DNA from: Tachypleus tridentatus
Taxonomy: Eukaryota > Arthropoda > Merostomata > Xiphosura > Limulidae
NCBI RefSeq assembly: GCF_004210375.1
Contig: NC_134830.1
Location: 63,173,576 to 63,237,575, forward strand
Direction of reading: 5' to 3'
Length of the DNA: 64,000 bases
Shown: positions 12,389-25,142 of the stretch, piece by piece
How the letters are laid out: each line of letters opens with the position of its first letter
How positions within the stretch are numbered: the first letter of the stretch is position 1
The notes under the pieces: model-generated
What the model saw: the letters and a program-made list of their open reading frames with translations, nothing else
What the model was told of the DNA's origin: nothing
Database searches by the model: none
Translations under genes and position numbers: made by a program

Positions 12389-13418
12389 CTATTCCTGTCT
12401 AAAAGAAATTCAGTTTGAGGGAAGGCTGAGAGAAATCCTAATGAGTAATAAATTTGAATCGGATGTACGCACGTCCCACAGTTGGTATTTGTGGCGCACA
12501 AAAATAGAACCAATAGAAAGTGAAACAAAGGTCTCATAAATTAACTTACACTAATTCTGCATGTGTTTCTCGAGTTTTCTGTTCACTTCTATATTAAAAC
12601 AGGATTGTCATGCTTACATTGTCAGAAACTGTTATTGATTTGCCTAATTAGCGTACATTTCATTGGTGCTTGTTAAATTATAAAAAAATCCTGAAAAAAA
12701 GTGACAAATTCAGTTTACAAGTAACTCGATGCAGTTGCATTTTTCTTCGTAAGTTGTGTAACTTTGTGTGGCAATGTTGAAACAAACACACTCCCCGATA
12801 ACAACGTTTTGTTGAAATGTATTTGACCATTACTGTTTCCAATAGAACTTACTGTTATCGGAGGTAGTAATGTTGTCTTCGTCCACTTGGTCTAGCAGAT
12901 CTCATGCAAAGACTGACCGTGTTGACGACAACAACTCGCTTACTTGGGCTTAGTTAAATAATTTCAAGTTGCTGATGTTGCTAGTGACATCTAGTGAACA
13001 GACTGAGAAATGTTATCTACGACAGGAATTTAAATTTTTGAATGAAATACCGATTGCGGTAAAGATACGGAGCCTCGTTTGTTAATATACGATCGAACAT
13101 ATGCTTATAATATGCGTTACGAATGCATAACTTTGATTTAATATAAGAAAATTATCTTTTGGTCAACAAGTACATCACACTATACTTATCGCTGAAACTT
13201 AAATTTTTTGCGCAAGAAAAACCATTCACTTATTTGTTGATGATTTATTTAAAAATAAAATAGTCCAGAAGTAAACTTGTTAAAACACTTGTAGCAGTTA
13301 ATAAAGTATTTCTTACATTGGACCAACTATTAAGTATCAGTTTTTATATCTGAGCACTTTAAAAAGAGACACCCAACCGACAAACACCAATTTGTATGAA
13401 ATAAGATCACATGTTCAT

Positions 13419-13540
13419 GTACCCCGCTGGTATAGAGGTACGTCTAGGGATTTACAACGCTAAAATCAGGGTGCTCAATTTCCCTCGGTGGACTCAGCAG
13501 ATAGCCTACTGTGGCTTTTATATAATAAAACTCCCACTCA
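13419..13540 (+). repeat. Short SINE (family B2)
   Basis: Matches ccccgctggtatagaggtac, atttacaacgctaaaatcag, ctcggtggactcagcagata and the tail. Confidence 0.8.
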
Positions 13541-13659
13541 CCCATATGTTCATAAAAATTTTAGTTTATAATTTCCTAAATGAATATTGTTTCTAGGTTT
13601 ATTCGATAAAATGATTACATTTTTATATATTATTTATGGAAAACGTTATATATATATAT

Positions 13660-13920
13660 ATTACTTTGTTTGTTTCAGAATTTTCTATAATGCTGTGCTT
13701 GCGTAACCGTTCCAAATTTTAAGATGATAGACAGATAAGAAAGTACCCAGCATTTGGGATACTCTTTTCTGGTTTAAAACTGTGACATTATCGGCACTCT
13801 TATAATACAACCACAGTCCCAAAAATGCGAGAGTGGAGCGAGTTTGTGACAACATGGAATTTGAACCATGGATACACAGCATGCGAAACGCTTAATCTCT
13901 AAACTACGCCCAGCCTAGGG
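13660..13920 (-). repeat. SINE (family C), diverged reverse copy
   Basis: Has gcatttgggatactctttt, a head complement gaatttgaaccatggatac and aatctctaaactacgccc. Confidence 0.5.
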
Positions 13921-14119
13921 TTTGAAAACTCGCATACCGATATGTTGAAATATTACCAGTATAAAAAGAACACAGTGCTTATTACATAATAATAATAATA
14001 ATATATTGTATTCCGTAGTTTGGCTTATGGTTATTGTAAACGTCTGATTATACATATATTAATTAGGTTCTCCCATAATTTATAATACGTTTTCGTCCAT
14101 GTACAATGCCAAATATGAT

Positions 14120-14396
14120 GGCCCGGCATGGCCAAGTGGTTAAGACACTTCGACTCCTAATCCGAGGGTTGCGGATTCGAATCCCCGTCACACCAAACAT
14201 GCTCACCCTTTTAACCGTGGGGACGTTATAATGTGACAGTCAATCCAACTATTCGTTGGTAAAAGAGTAGCCCAAGGTTTGGCGGTGGGTGGTGTTGACT
14301 AGCTGCCTTCCCTCTGGTCTTACACTGCTAAATTAAAGACAGCTATCGCAGATATCCCTTGCGTAACTTTGCGCGAAACTCAAAAAACAAATAAAC
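14120..14396 (+). repeat. Long SINE (family A)
   Basis: Full-length with head ggcccggcatggccaagtgg. It is followed directly by a second, truncated copy. Confidence 0.9.
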
Positions 14397-14412
14397 AAGC
14401 TAATTATGATTT

Positions 14413-14566
14413 TAAAATATGACGGAAATCTCACTATTCGTTGGAAAAAAGAGTGGCCCCAGAGTTGGCGGTAGGTAGTGATGACTAGCCGCTTTTCCTG
14501 TTACCTTATATTGCTAAATTAAAGACAGCTAGTGCTTTGCGCGAAATTCAAAAACAAACAAACAAG
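14413..14566 (+). repeat. Long SINE (family A), truncated second copy
   Basis: Starts mid-body (atatgacggaaatctcacta) and ends with the usual tail. The sequence acaagctaattatgatt follows both this copy and the preceding one (14,396-14,412 and 14,562-14,578), so the pair probably arose by local duplication. Confidence 0.85.
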
Positions 14567-15667
14567 CTAATTATGATTGAATAAACGTATTTATTAAATT
14601 TAAAATAATTACATTTATAATATATATATATTTAAAATTATTGAATTTACGTTTTTTTTATGTCTTATCAACTGTGATAATTTTGCAAAACTTACTGAGG
14701 TATTAAAAAACGTTTCTTGCGGGAAAATGCAATGAATTATTACCTATTAACACCATAAATAGATTTTACGATATCCGAAGAAACGAGTTGCTGGCATGGT
14801 TATTTCTTCTACACTCTTAACATACTGAAGTTATCTTCTGCTATGAAGAAACAGAGCGGCCACACTGATCTTGGATTCTGATTTGTAGTTTTGTCCTTCT
14901 CAAAGTGCGTTGTGTCACTTGTGATGTTTGTCGAACCGGTTGCCTACACCACGTAAGCCCCACCCTCTGGCTAAGGGACCCCACACGTGGTCTCGGATAG
15001 GAACTAATCGCTGGCGCATCCCCTCATCTAGTTAAGCGTTAAGCTTTGAAAATTCAGTCGTGCAAAGAAATTACACGATATCGCTTGAAATAATAGCAAA
15101 AGAACTCCAACAGAAAACGACCTCGTGCCATTCAGAGTTAAGAGAACAAAATATTGAAAACATTCCTTTTGAGAAATTTATTGACGTACCAAAAGAAAAA
15201 TTAACCTCAAAAGTGTTATTATAAAAAGCTACGGATAACCCCGGGTTATACTTTTTTGTAGGTTAGGTAAATAATGTTTTTATTATACTTACAACATCTA
15301 TCGTGTAGCGCTTCCGCCCTATTGTAAATGATTTCCTCGACAGCGTTGAAGCTACCTTCAGGCAGTGTATTATCTTTCTTTGTTCACTAATTGCCATTTT
15401 CATTGGTTTATTTTATTTTTCTTAATCGTTTTGGTTTGCAGTTTATCTTCAGGTCATTCGATAGTAGATAAAAAACAACAACAACAGATTTCTTTCGAAG
15501 GAAAAACACACCCACAAAGTATAAACTTCAAAGCATTTGAAATGAATGGACACATTTTTGTATTATGCATTTTTTTTATTGTTAATGATTGGAAGAAATA
15601 CAAATTAAAAAAACAATAAGATAACACATTGTCAACGAACAATCTCAATTACAATGTAGTTATTTAT

Positions 15668-15905
15668 AAACGAAACGTGAATATTTTTAATTGACATCCT
15701 GCTGATAAAGAGATGAAAGAAGACTGGTCGTTTCAGCTATTGTTTATTTTTTGAAGATTCTACTGATGAAAAGGATCCCCCTGGTGAAAAGAAGGAAGCA
15801 AGACGTTTCGTTTCTTTAATGTCTATCCTCTGAATATTCTGCTCATAAGAAGCTAAACGGATGACGTTTCGTTTCATGATTGTTAAAGTGAGACGTTTTA
15901 TCATG
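15668..15905. repeat. Decayed direct repeat with tgacgtttcgtttc-like core
   Basis: Three units of about 60-90 bp, each with a variant of ttctgctgataa/actgatgaaaagg followed by gacgtttcgtttc or gtcgtttcag. Similarity between units is partial. Confidence 0.5.
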
Positions 15906-16103
15906 ATATATATATGTTAATATTTGTAAAGATAAGACATCTTACTCCGATACATGATACTAAAATAAGAAATAGATTACTATGCTATATCATTGAATGG
16001 GACAGTATTTTAAGGGGCCCAGTTCGTTTATTTCTTATTGTAACAAAATACGGCAAACAAAGCGTTAAAACACAAGACTGTTTCACTTATTTCTTTAACC
16101 GAA

Positions 16104-16205
16104 TGAACCCAATGGCAGAGCGGTGTGTCTGCAGACTTATAATGCTAAAAGCAGGGGTCGATTGTGGGCACAGCGTAGATAGCCGTTGTGCTTTATAACA
16201 AACAA
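16104..16205 (+). repeat. Short SINE (family B1), diverged
   Basis: Shows cccaatggcagagcggtgtg, tctgcagacttataatgct and gggcacagcgtagatagcc. Confidence 0.65.
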
Positions 16206-16302
16206 CAATTCAACCATTTATGTTAGATTATCGATCGGTAACGACATTATAACTAAATTTGAATGAGTTTTCTATATATGTTGAAAGATAGTACGAAAAA
16301 TG

Positions 16303-16380
16303 TCCCCTGCTAGAAACTGAGTTTCGATACCCGTGGTGGGCAGAGCACAGATAGTGTTTTGTGTGTAAAAACAAACACTA
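16303..16380 (+). repeat. Short SINE (family B1) fragment
   Basis: Contains gagtttcgatacccgtggtg and gggcagagcacagatag; the head is missing. Confidence 0.7.
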
Positions 16381-16668
16381 AATAAAGTAAACAATAAACT
16401 TAAACTAAAATCACAACTAGACTGAGCATGCTGCTGACAAAATATAGAAATTTCCACAAGTGATTTATATGTATTATGTTTAAGTTTTCCCTTACTTTAT
16501 ATTTATAAAATGTATCGATATTTTAGCTAAGTACCTATATAATCACACAACTCTAACATTTTTTGCCGAGGCTTCAAAGCTTTACTATTGTGATATTTGA
16601 GTTACAAAGTGACTCCCATGAAAAGGCGAGAAGACTGAAATTTACTGAGTGAACGAGGACCTAGATGG

Positions 16669-16900
16669 TTTGTTTGTTTGATTTTCAAATTCGCACAAAG
16701 CTACACGAGGGCTATCTGCGCTAGCTGTCCCTAATTCAGCAGTGTAAGACTAGAGGGAAGGCAGCTAGTCATCACCACCCACCGCCAACTCTTCGGTTGT
16801 TCTTTTACCAATCAATAGTGGGATTGATTGTAACATTATAACGCTCCCACGGCCGAAAGGGTGAACAAATATGGTGTGAAAGGGATTCGAACTCGCGACC
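16669..16900 (-). repeat. Long SINE (family A), 5' truncated
   Basis: Reverse copy from the tail (gtttgtttgattttcaaatt) to ggattcgaactcgcgacc; the distal head is lost. Confidence 0.85.
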
Positions 16901-17945
16901 AGAAGAGAGAGAAAGTCATTTTCGTCAAATTTTACCTATAAGAAACTGAAGTGAATTCGTGAAAAATAATTATGTGCAACATATGGCTTAAGAAATGCTT
17001 TTACAAAAACAAAAATTATAATATTTAAATGAAGCAAGCTAAATTTTGGGTATTCAATCTAGTCCTACCTCAGTTTGTATTTTCTGCGACTTTGCTGAAA
17101 GCAAACAAACAAAGTTTGTAAACAGTATTGAATTTATGTATTCTCAAGTCACTTAAATTAATTTTCCTATATATTTATTTAATTATCACAATCTTACTTT
17201 ATTTTTATACTTCAGTTTATCACGTAAAAGATTTAAAGACTGATAAATGAGGCCTAGCAAGAAACAACAGATAAAGAAGAAGGTTTATGATGACCACCTG
17301 GTTTACACACAATAATTACCTATATATCCTTAAGTCACATATAATTAACATAAAGGAAATAATACTTGTTGAAAATGTTAGTCTAATTTGCACCTGTAAC
17401 AGAGTCTTTAGCAAAATTATGAACAATGAGCAATTATTTATTTAATTAAACAAAACTCTTTGTTCTAGTATTAGAAAAACGATTTCTGTTTCTAAATATA
17501 TATTATTTATCGAAGCAAGTATTCCTTCACTGTAGCGTACTTACTCAGATCAATACACTTTTATTATTTTTTTGATCTACGGACTTGAAAACAAAATTAA
17601 CATGTTTTCGTCAAACAAAGCAAACTTAAAACATTTTACAAAGTATTAAACAGATGGCAGCACTCATTTGGACATGAAACACCATTTTCGAGAACAGTCT
17701 CAAAGTGTACAGCCTCAAACAACTACTAATCTTTATCTTAATCAGTACCTACATATACCCGCCTATCTTCTTATGATACAATACGAGAACTGAAACCTTA
17801 AAACATGAACAAAGTATAATGCAACATTTTGCAACGAATAAAAACAAAACCAGTTTTGTGCAAATACAACATCTTAATTTGCATCTCAGTCGCTCATGTT
17901 AAAAATGTTCAGGTTTTCTTGACAAAAAGAATTATTTAATTTGGT

Positions 17946-18185
17946 ATATTTGCTTGTATACTAGGTGCCTGCATTTGTATACTAGGTATTAATGTTTGTA
18001 TACTAGATATCTTTGTATACTAGGTATCTTTCTTCGTATACTAAGTATATTTCTTTGCGTACTAAGTACTTTGGTTTGTGTACTAGATATCTTTGTACAC
18101 TAGGTACATTTCTTTGTATGCTAAGTATTTTGGTTTGTATGCTATACATCTTTGTTTGTGTACTCGATGTCTTTGTTTGCATATA
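17946..18185. repeat. Minisatellite, roughly 20-bp units around 'gtatactaggtatctttg'
   Basis: About a dozen imperfect units of 17-24 bp, each with a gtatacta/gtgtacta core followed by gtatcttt or a variant. Unit length and sequence vary steadily, as in an old, unhomogenised minisatellite. Confidence 0.85.
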
Positions 18186-18917
18186 CGTTATGGAAATATT
18201 ATTATAAAACAGACCTTTTTTGTATTATTTATTCACCTAAAACACATACATAACTAAATTTTTAAGCATATTTATTTTCTAACTCACTAACTGAAACGTT
18301 AGCACCACTTATTCGTTGCGTTGAACAGAAGCTGCTTCTGAGTAACTACGTAATGCATGTCACTTCACTGTACATATTTCACAGCAAGTTACATAAGCAT
18401 ATAAATAGAGAATCTTCATGAGCGGTTCATACTACTGACAGAGAGAGGAAAGCGCGGGTCTGACGTACTTGACATCTGAATAAGTACTGCAGTAATAAAC
18501 TGCACATCTTGTATAAATATTCATTCCATAATTACATGAACAAATAATAGCGACAGACAATCTCGCACTTTAGCTGGGTTCATTCATCTTTATATACATA
18601 AAGGTTGAGCTAATGAGAACTGATAAGCAGTTGTCAGCAGGGTAATTAAGATTTTATGTTCCGTAATCTGGTATGATTTCGTATTATTTAACTAAAGTTA
18701 CCAGAATAAATCGTTTTTACCTAAAAACAAGAATACCAAATCTTACAAGCAGAGCCTTGTTCGAATTTAGAGAAAAATTACTAAAATGGAACAGTTTTAT
18801 AATATTCCTAAGACAAGTTCTTCTATGGTGTTCTCCCTTCCTTCATGGTGTAATAGTTAACTTAAGGCCTATAACTCGGAAATTTTCCGTACAGTACAGA
18901 ACAACCGCTTGTATATT

Positions 18918-19036
18918 GTCCCCCAGTGGCTCAGCGGCATGTCTGCGGACTTGAAACGCTAAAAACGGAGTTTCGATACCCGTGGTGGGCAGAGTACAGC
19001 TAATCCATTGTGTAGTTTTGTGCGTAATTAAAAAAC
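18918..19036 (+). repeat. Short SINE (family B1)
   Basis: Well preserved: cccagtggctcagcggcatg, gagtttcgatacccgtgg and gggcagagtacag. Confidence 0.85.
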
Positions 19037-19696
19037 CTTTTGTATATCTGTTTCTATTTTTCTCTCCATAAAAAAATGAAGTATTTTAACTCAAGAAAGA
19101 AACGTATATTTCTTGTTCACTAAATAATTGAGATGCTTCATAGTTTTAAACACTGCAAGTAATACATATTCATGAAAACATGAATTTGTAAGTAATATAA
19201 ACAGAGGCTCTTGAGACGTACATAAAGTAGTGAAGTTCTCCTTTTATTCACGTAACAGTTTCCTCACTTTCCATGAAAGAACATTTTTATCTCGGTTGAA
19301 CGTTAACATACTGCTGACATTGATATAAAGACAAACAAATTATGATTTTTCTTACACGTATAAATATAATATTACAGAAGCGTTACCTGTAAACATATAT
19401 CCGAGACATATTAGAATAGAGTCACATATTATATGACTCCTTCTTTATAAACAGCAAAAACACTGACTAACAAAGTGTAGAAAGAGCATCATGCAGAAAT
19501 GTGCCTTAGAAGTACTTCTGTTAGTTTCATCTAGTTACTTAAAAAAATAAAAAAACACTATGTGTGTACAGAACTCCATCTGGGTTTTAAGATTTGTTTC
19601 GTATATTTCAGTTACAGGTACAGTGATAATCATATAACATTGGCAAAAAATAGTTTACGAATTTCTTCCAAGTACATTGAACTAGCAGAGAAATAG

Positions 19697-19975
19697 ACTA
19701 TGTATGGCGTGCTCAGTGATTAACATACCGAGCTGCGAATCAGAAGGTCCATGGTTCGAGTTTCTTTGTATCAAAGTCTCTCTCCGCACTTTTGGTCCGT
19801 TGGGGCGTTAAGAGTGTTGGTCAGATCTTACTATTCGATTAGAGTATCCGAAGAATTATAGTGGGCGCTAATGACTACGTGCCTTAACACTAGTCTATTA
19901 GATGAAAAAATTAGGAACAGTTAGCGCAAAAAATTCCTGGTGTACTTTTATGTGAATATCGGAAACAAACACATG
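19697..19975 (+). repeat. SINE (family C)
   Basis: tRNA-like head (gtgctcagtgattaacatac...catggttcgagtttc) followed by a body only partly like family A (attaggaacagttagcgc) and tail ggaaacaaac. Confidence 0.6.
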
Positions 19976-20004
19976 AAACTTGATTTGCAACAGAAACTTT
20001 GTAG

Positions 20005-20268
20005 GGCCTGGCATGGCCTAGCGCGTTAAAGCGTGCGCTTCGTAATCTGAGGGTCGCGGGTTCGCGCCCGAGTCGCGCCAAACATGCTCGCCCTCCCAGC
20101 CTTATAATGTACGTTCAATTCCACTATTCGTTGGTAAAAGAGTAGCCCAAGATTTGGCGGTGGGTGGTGATGACTAGCTGCCTTCCCTCTAGTCTTACAG
20201 TGCTAAATTAGGGACGGCTAGCACAGATAGCCCTCGAGTAGCTTTGTGCGAAATTCCAAAACAAACAA
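20005..20268 (+). repeat. Long SINE (family A, GC-rich head variant) with target duplication
   Basis: The head reads gggttcgcgcccgagtcgcg, a variant shared with the 48.27-kb copy. agaaactt(t/a)gtag flanks both ends (19,992-20,004 and 20,269-20,281). Confidence 0.9.
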
Positions 20269-20589
20269 AGAAACTTAGTAGTAATTTACGTGTGTGGATG
20301 GGTGTGAACACTGATTATCCAAAGGCAATCAAGCAATAAACTATACTATTAGCTCTACCAATAGTTTTTATTCATCATGTGTTTAACGTCACGTGACAAT
20401 TTTTTGCATATCAGAAACGAATAAGAAATAAAGAGATATATTACAGGAGTATAGTACAGAACTTCATTGAAGAAAAATGTTGAAACTACATAGTATGTTA
20501 GTAACCTAAAGAAATTAACAGTTTATATGAAGAACAAATAAACAAACAAAACTAACACGTATTAATTGCAAGCTGTTGAAAATAAAAAC

Positions 20590-20942
20590 AAGAGGGAATC
20601 CTCAGTATCTGCGGCACTTGAAATTCTTTTAACGCTGGATTAGAATAAATTAATTCATGAGACTTTTTTTTTTCTCGTATTTTTATTGCCTATATTTTGT
20701 GAGCCAGGAATGTCAAGCCTGGAACGCGAGAAAGCCAGGTACGATTTTGTTACTCATCAGGATTTCTACCATTCTACCCTCAAATTGAAATTATTTCAGG
20801 CAGGAGTAAAGTAAAATAACCTATGAGACCTTGTATGTGGTCAAATATATCACTTGAAAGGGTTTGACATCCTGAGGCCAAAATTGTAATTAGATCTCAA
20901 ATCAATCAAGAGGTGACGGAACTATGAGATAAAAGTTTCTAT
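20590..20942 (+). repeat. Unclassified old repeat, copy 1 (intact)
   Basis: Shows gcggcacttgaaattctttt near its start, tacgattttgttactcatca in the middle and agatctcaaatcaatcaaga near its end. All three have matches in order at 43,750-44,322. About 350 bp; no coding potential or tRNA head seen. Confidence 0.7.
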
Positions 20943-21290
20943 TTAGTATGATAAAAAACATTCACACCCACACGCAACAACTAAGAGTTATTCTATGATC
21001 TATTAAGTCGCGGCTAATAATCGATATAAATAAATTGAAATATTTGTGTGTGTCTGTCTCTTACTTATACATTTCCACAATTCTTGATCAGTCAGCACCA
21101 AACTTTGTAAAGTGATACATTATATATTTCCAGGAAACAGTACGTCTTTCATATCAGTGTGGTAACTATATGTACTATCATTGCACTTATAATGTTTATT
21201 ATGTTAAAATATATAGAAGTATTATTTCCTATCCTTTGTTACAAACTATACAATGAATATCAGCCAGTTACGTATATTTGATTATGTATA

Positions 21291-21322
21291 CATATATATA
21301 TATATATCATATATATATATGA
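21291..21322. repeat. (TA)n microsatellite
   Basis: Two runs of alternating T and A with a short interruption. Confidence 0.8.
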
Positions 21323-21834
21323 TTTTAAATGTATTAAAACAGCATAAATTATTATGTACTAGTTAATTATGCAGGTGTTATCAAGAGAACCAGTACCAAA
21401 TTTCTGTTAAAAATAACTCTTATGTGTTTTCCTTTACTTAATTTTCAGAACCAATGTACATTTCATCCCATATTTGCATAACACACTCAAGTAAGACTTT
21501 ACTTTTTCATTATTGTTACTTTTATAAATCAGATTCAGAGCATAATTATGAGTCGTGGCTATTTAAGAGTTATGTTAAAATTATTAAAAAATGAAAATAT
21601 TTGGAGCTTCGACATTCATGTTATTTCTTGGCCCTTGTGTATAGTGTTAATATAATGAATAACACACAGCGTTAAAATAGGTAAAAAATTAAAAACATTC
21701 TAACTGAGACCAATTTATGACCAAAAAAAAACATTATCTCTACGTATCTCAACGTTGGAATATTTAGAATGTTTTCAATTGTGTTGCTATTTTAACGTAG
21801 TGTGTTATTTATTATTTTCCCACTAGATGTGGTG

Positions 21835-22050
21835 GTTCACATACTGTAAGGAGAATCGTCTTGATACTCCATGGAAGGCATCTAATCAAAAGCACCGAAC
21901 TTCAACTCTGGGACTACTCTTATTATACCGAATAGTGGGATCTGACAGTCACTCCTATAATGTACGCACGAATCCAAAATGCGTAGCAGCGGAATGCAAG
22001 TCACAAACCCTCAGGCTGTGGTTATGGCACGCTCGTCACGAATATTTTGG
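21835..22050 (-). repeat. Diverged SINE (family C-like)
   Basis: Has ctctgggactactcttatta, ataccgaatagtgggatctg and acagtcactcctataatg, like 3.9 and 47.1 kb. Confidence 0.5.
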
Positions 22051-23898
22051 TAAAGTTATACACCGCCTCGTTGGGGTTAACATGAATCGACAAGCTGTTA
22101 ACCCATTGTCTTTTCTCTTTAATCATTCTATACTCTGTTAACGTTTTAAGAAACACGTATTTTAATCACTTAATACAATTACCTTTGCCCTACATTCTAC
22201 GAAGTTTCATTATGAATACTCTGCCTAAACAATCTATCAAAGAATATAAATATAATGTTTAAATCTATTAAGCTAACATTGATACTAATTTTACATACTT
22301 CAGTAATAATAAAGAAATCTGCTACCACACCAGTTGCAGTATATAAAAAATTAACATTTCATATACCTATAGATTAAAAGTATGTATTTCCAAATTTTTT
22401 TATATGTGATATATATATTTCACGTATTTGTGAGCAACTTTTGAGCGTCTATCCTTTATCTGAGAACGTCCTTCACTTCCATATTCCAGCCTAACTACTT
22501 ACCATTAACGTTGACGTTAAATAGCTTGCAGTAAAATGAAAAATAACTTTTTATCTTAATAACATACAATAGTAATTATTTGAAAAAAAATTATAGTTAA
22601 CAAAGAAACTAATTTACAGGATAACCTTATTAATTGGTATAACAGTTCCTACATTGGAAAGGTAAAGTGTTGTTTTGTTTGACAGACACTTACGTATTAT
22701 ATAATAATAAAAAATGTCTGAATGATTGAAGTATATACAGCAATACTGAACAAAATAAAAATACATCGAGATTCAGACCTCTTTGTAATACATTTTGTGT
22801 AAATAACAATGAATAAACATTTTATAAGAACACACATGACGAATAAGTTGAAATTAAGAAATCAATTTTCTGAAGGTAATTTTATTTTAATTCTCATACT
22901 TTCACTATTCGATCCACACGGATAGTTTAGATCATTCATTAACATTATTTAGTATATATAGAAATAAACATTTGATTCTATAAGTGTCAGAGAATACTTT
23001 AGTAGAATTAGGACATAATAATTCCTGGATTGAATTTAAATTAGAAATGAAATTTACACTCAAGAACATTGCTATATTGATTGAGAACCGATTTTAACTG
23101 GACGATTAAGTAATATATTAAAAAATCTTAATTATTCTGGTTGAGAACTACACTGTCGATTTTTAACTGGAGGTTTTGGGCAACACATTGAAAAATATAA
23201 CTACACTGATTGAGAACTGACTTAAACTATAGATTTAAGTAACACATCTGAAAACAGCAACTCTTTCAACTTCTCAGTTATTTGTACCTGTATTTCGAAT
23301 GATATTAAACAAACAAACATTTTTAATATTATTATTATATAATTATTTCCTATAATTACCATGTACCACAAAAGAATACAGGGACTGAACAGCTACACCA
23401 TAAAGCTGTTTATTATTCTGTTACTCAAACGTGAACAAACATTAAAAGTCGTTTCCATAATAAACAATGGAATACTTTTTTTTTTAGATACTGGTTGCAG
23501 AATACCAGCGTCTAAACAACCACTGCCTTTTTCTCATTTGTTGTTTTTTATTTCAAGGAGGACTATTTTAGGCCTCATAACGTTTCTAAAAATTATTTAT
23601 ATACTTTTTTAACAACTGAATATAGCTTGTAGGAAATAGCGCCTTTGGTAATTTATAAAAGTGAACTTACAATGGGTTCAAAGAAGACTTACACAATATA
23701 ACCCTGTGTTATCCATATATATATGAAGTACATTTTGTAATGTAAGGAAATTAAGGACGAGAAATCGGTCTGAAGTGTAAAAGGTATTTAATTCTAGCTT
23801 AATAAGGACGGTAGTGTTGTTTGGCAGCTGTCGGAAACAGAACAGTATTCTTTGAACTTCAAAGCGTTAGAAATGTTCGTTAAGAAAGTTAATTTATA

Positions 23899-24591
23899 CA
23901 CTAACTGGCAACTTTATTAGGACCTGATATCGGGTCGGATTACCTTTTGTCCTCAATAATTGCCTGGGGCTCAAGGAAGGTGCTTGGTACGATTGCAGCA
24001 CATTCGTCGAAAAGTGTGGTCTGGAAATGATTCACAGATGTCGCTAGGTTAACAATGACGAGTATGATTGAGATCCTGTGATTACCTGGCTAAAGAAGAT
24101 GGCGGAAGTCAATGCCATAGTCTTCAAACCAAGTATAGGTTATTTGGGCACAGTAGATCACACATAGTGCATAGTATGGTCAGGTCGATCCCCACCATTA
24201 TGCGACTAGAACAGTCTTTTTAATGACTGTTGCTCTTTAACAATATTTTCAATATTTTTATTTTAGTTTCTTACTTTTCTCCCTCTAGATTTCACTCTAG
24301 TGATCAAAACACCTTTTTTATTGTAACTGTAATTAGGTTTTGATAACAAACGTCTTTAAACAGCTGGTTAAAAAAACTGTCTTTCATAACAATGATCCCT
24401 ATATCAAGCACTTACTATCATTTCTTTATGAAAGTCTAAGAAACCCTTTCTTTTATCCATTATCTTGCAGACTAGCCATGGCACCACTATGTTTTAACAC
24501 GTAAAAACTCAACTAACCACGTGACACATTACATGCCCATTATAAGATCTATGGGTGTGTTTGGGGGACCTAATATGATGGCCAGTGAGTG
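23899..24591 (-). mobile_element. Internally deleted Tc1-like transposon
   Basis: A 693-bp segment with inverted ends of about 28 bp: CACTAACTGGCAACTTTAT on the left, and on the right a complement beginning CACTCACTGGCCATCATAT. Both continue into ATTAGG. TA flanks both sides (23,897-23,898 and 24,592-24,593). The ends resemble the Tc1-like family with CACT..ACTGGCCACTTTATTAGG termini known from fish and other animals. Inside the left end, short stretches recall the C-terminal part of such transposases on the minus strand, but there is no open frame. The right half is unrelated AT-rich sequence. Confidence 0.7.
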
Positions 24592-24822
24592 TATATTAAA
24601 TTTAAAAAAAGACAAGATTAGTTTCCACTCTGAAATGTTTAGCCACTTACCAATATGCATTTTATTAGCTTAAAATAGTTACCAACTGTTTAAAATGGAT
24701 ATGTTTGAACATGTGCCAAATCGAGGTTTGATGAGTGACTTTTTTTCTACTGTTTTATCCAAATCAATTTTATTTAAATGTTATTATATTTTATTAATTT
24801 ATAATCACTGAACTTCAAGAAC

Positions 24823-24828
24823 TTTATT
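24823..24828 (-). promoter_or_regulatory. Possible polyadenylation signal AATAAA
   Basis: AATAAA on the minus strand about 94 bases after the receptor stop codon. The position is plausible, but the motif is common in AT-rich DNA. Confidence 0.35.
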
Positions 24829-24921
24829 TTTTTTAACAAAACTGGGGTTTCATAACTTTACAAAAAATATGTAATACCTTTTTTCTTAAAGATTATAAGA
24901 AACGTTTGTAAGATTCTTTGG

Positions 24922-25142
24922 TCACATATCATATTTTTTTCTCAAGTTGTACGTTTGCCGTGAAGGTTTTAGAGCATGAGCATTTGTGTTTCTCTTTATT
25001 GCAAGATGGCGTCTCAGATGATGTTTCCCTTCTCTTTCTTCTTGACCAGCAGACACGAGTTCACGCAGAGGAACAACTTCACCATTTATATCCAATAAGG
25101 AAGAAGCATGATTAGGCCGTGGAGGAAGATCAGGCAAGGACA
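24922..25142 (-). CDS. Receptor exon M: C-terminal cytoplasmic tail with stop codon
   Basis: Encodes residues 624-695 and a TGA stop at 24,922-24,924. It starts after a strong acceptor (tgttgtttttcag) in phase 1, matching the exon L donor; the split codon reads Val. The tail has a proline-rich start (VSLPDLPPRP), several Ser/Thr/Arg/Lys-rich stretches and no recognised domain. The assignment rests on splice strength, phase match and the open frame, since GPCR tails are poorly conserved. A gene-prediction program might instead stop inside the retained intron after exon L. Confidence 0.72.

Larger units (their letters stand above)
1..24900. other. Downstream flank of the receptor gene: no gene recognised
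   Basis: Apart from the repeats and transposon remnants listed separately, I see no coding exon, RNA gene or conserved motif. Open frames here are short, lie in SINEs or tandem repeats, or show no family resemblance. GC-richer non-repeat patches at about 4,980-5,340 and 14,850-15,070 are unexplained. Confidence 0.6.

Noticed and set aside
15365..15648. Open frames of 84 and 64 codons with hydrophobic stretches
   Set aside because: AT-rich low-complexity sequence; no family resemblance and no splice support.
17946..18185. CRISPR-like array
   Set aside because: Units are adjacent and drift without constant repeats or unique spacers, and the DNA is eukaryotic.
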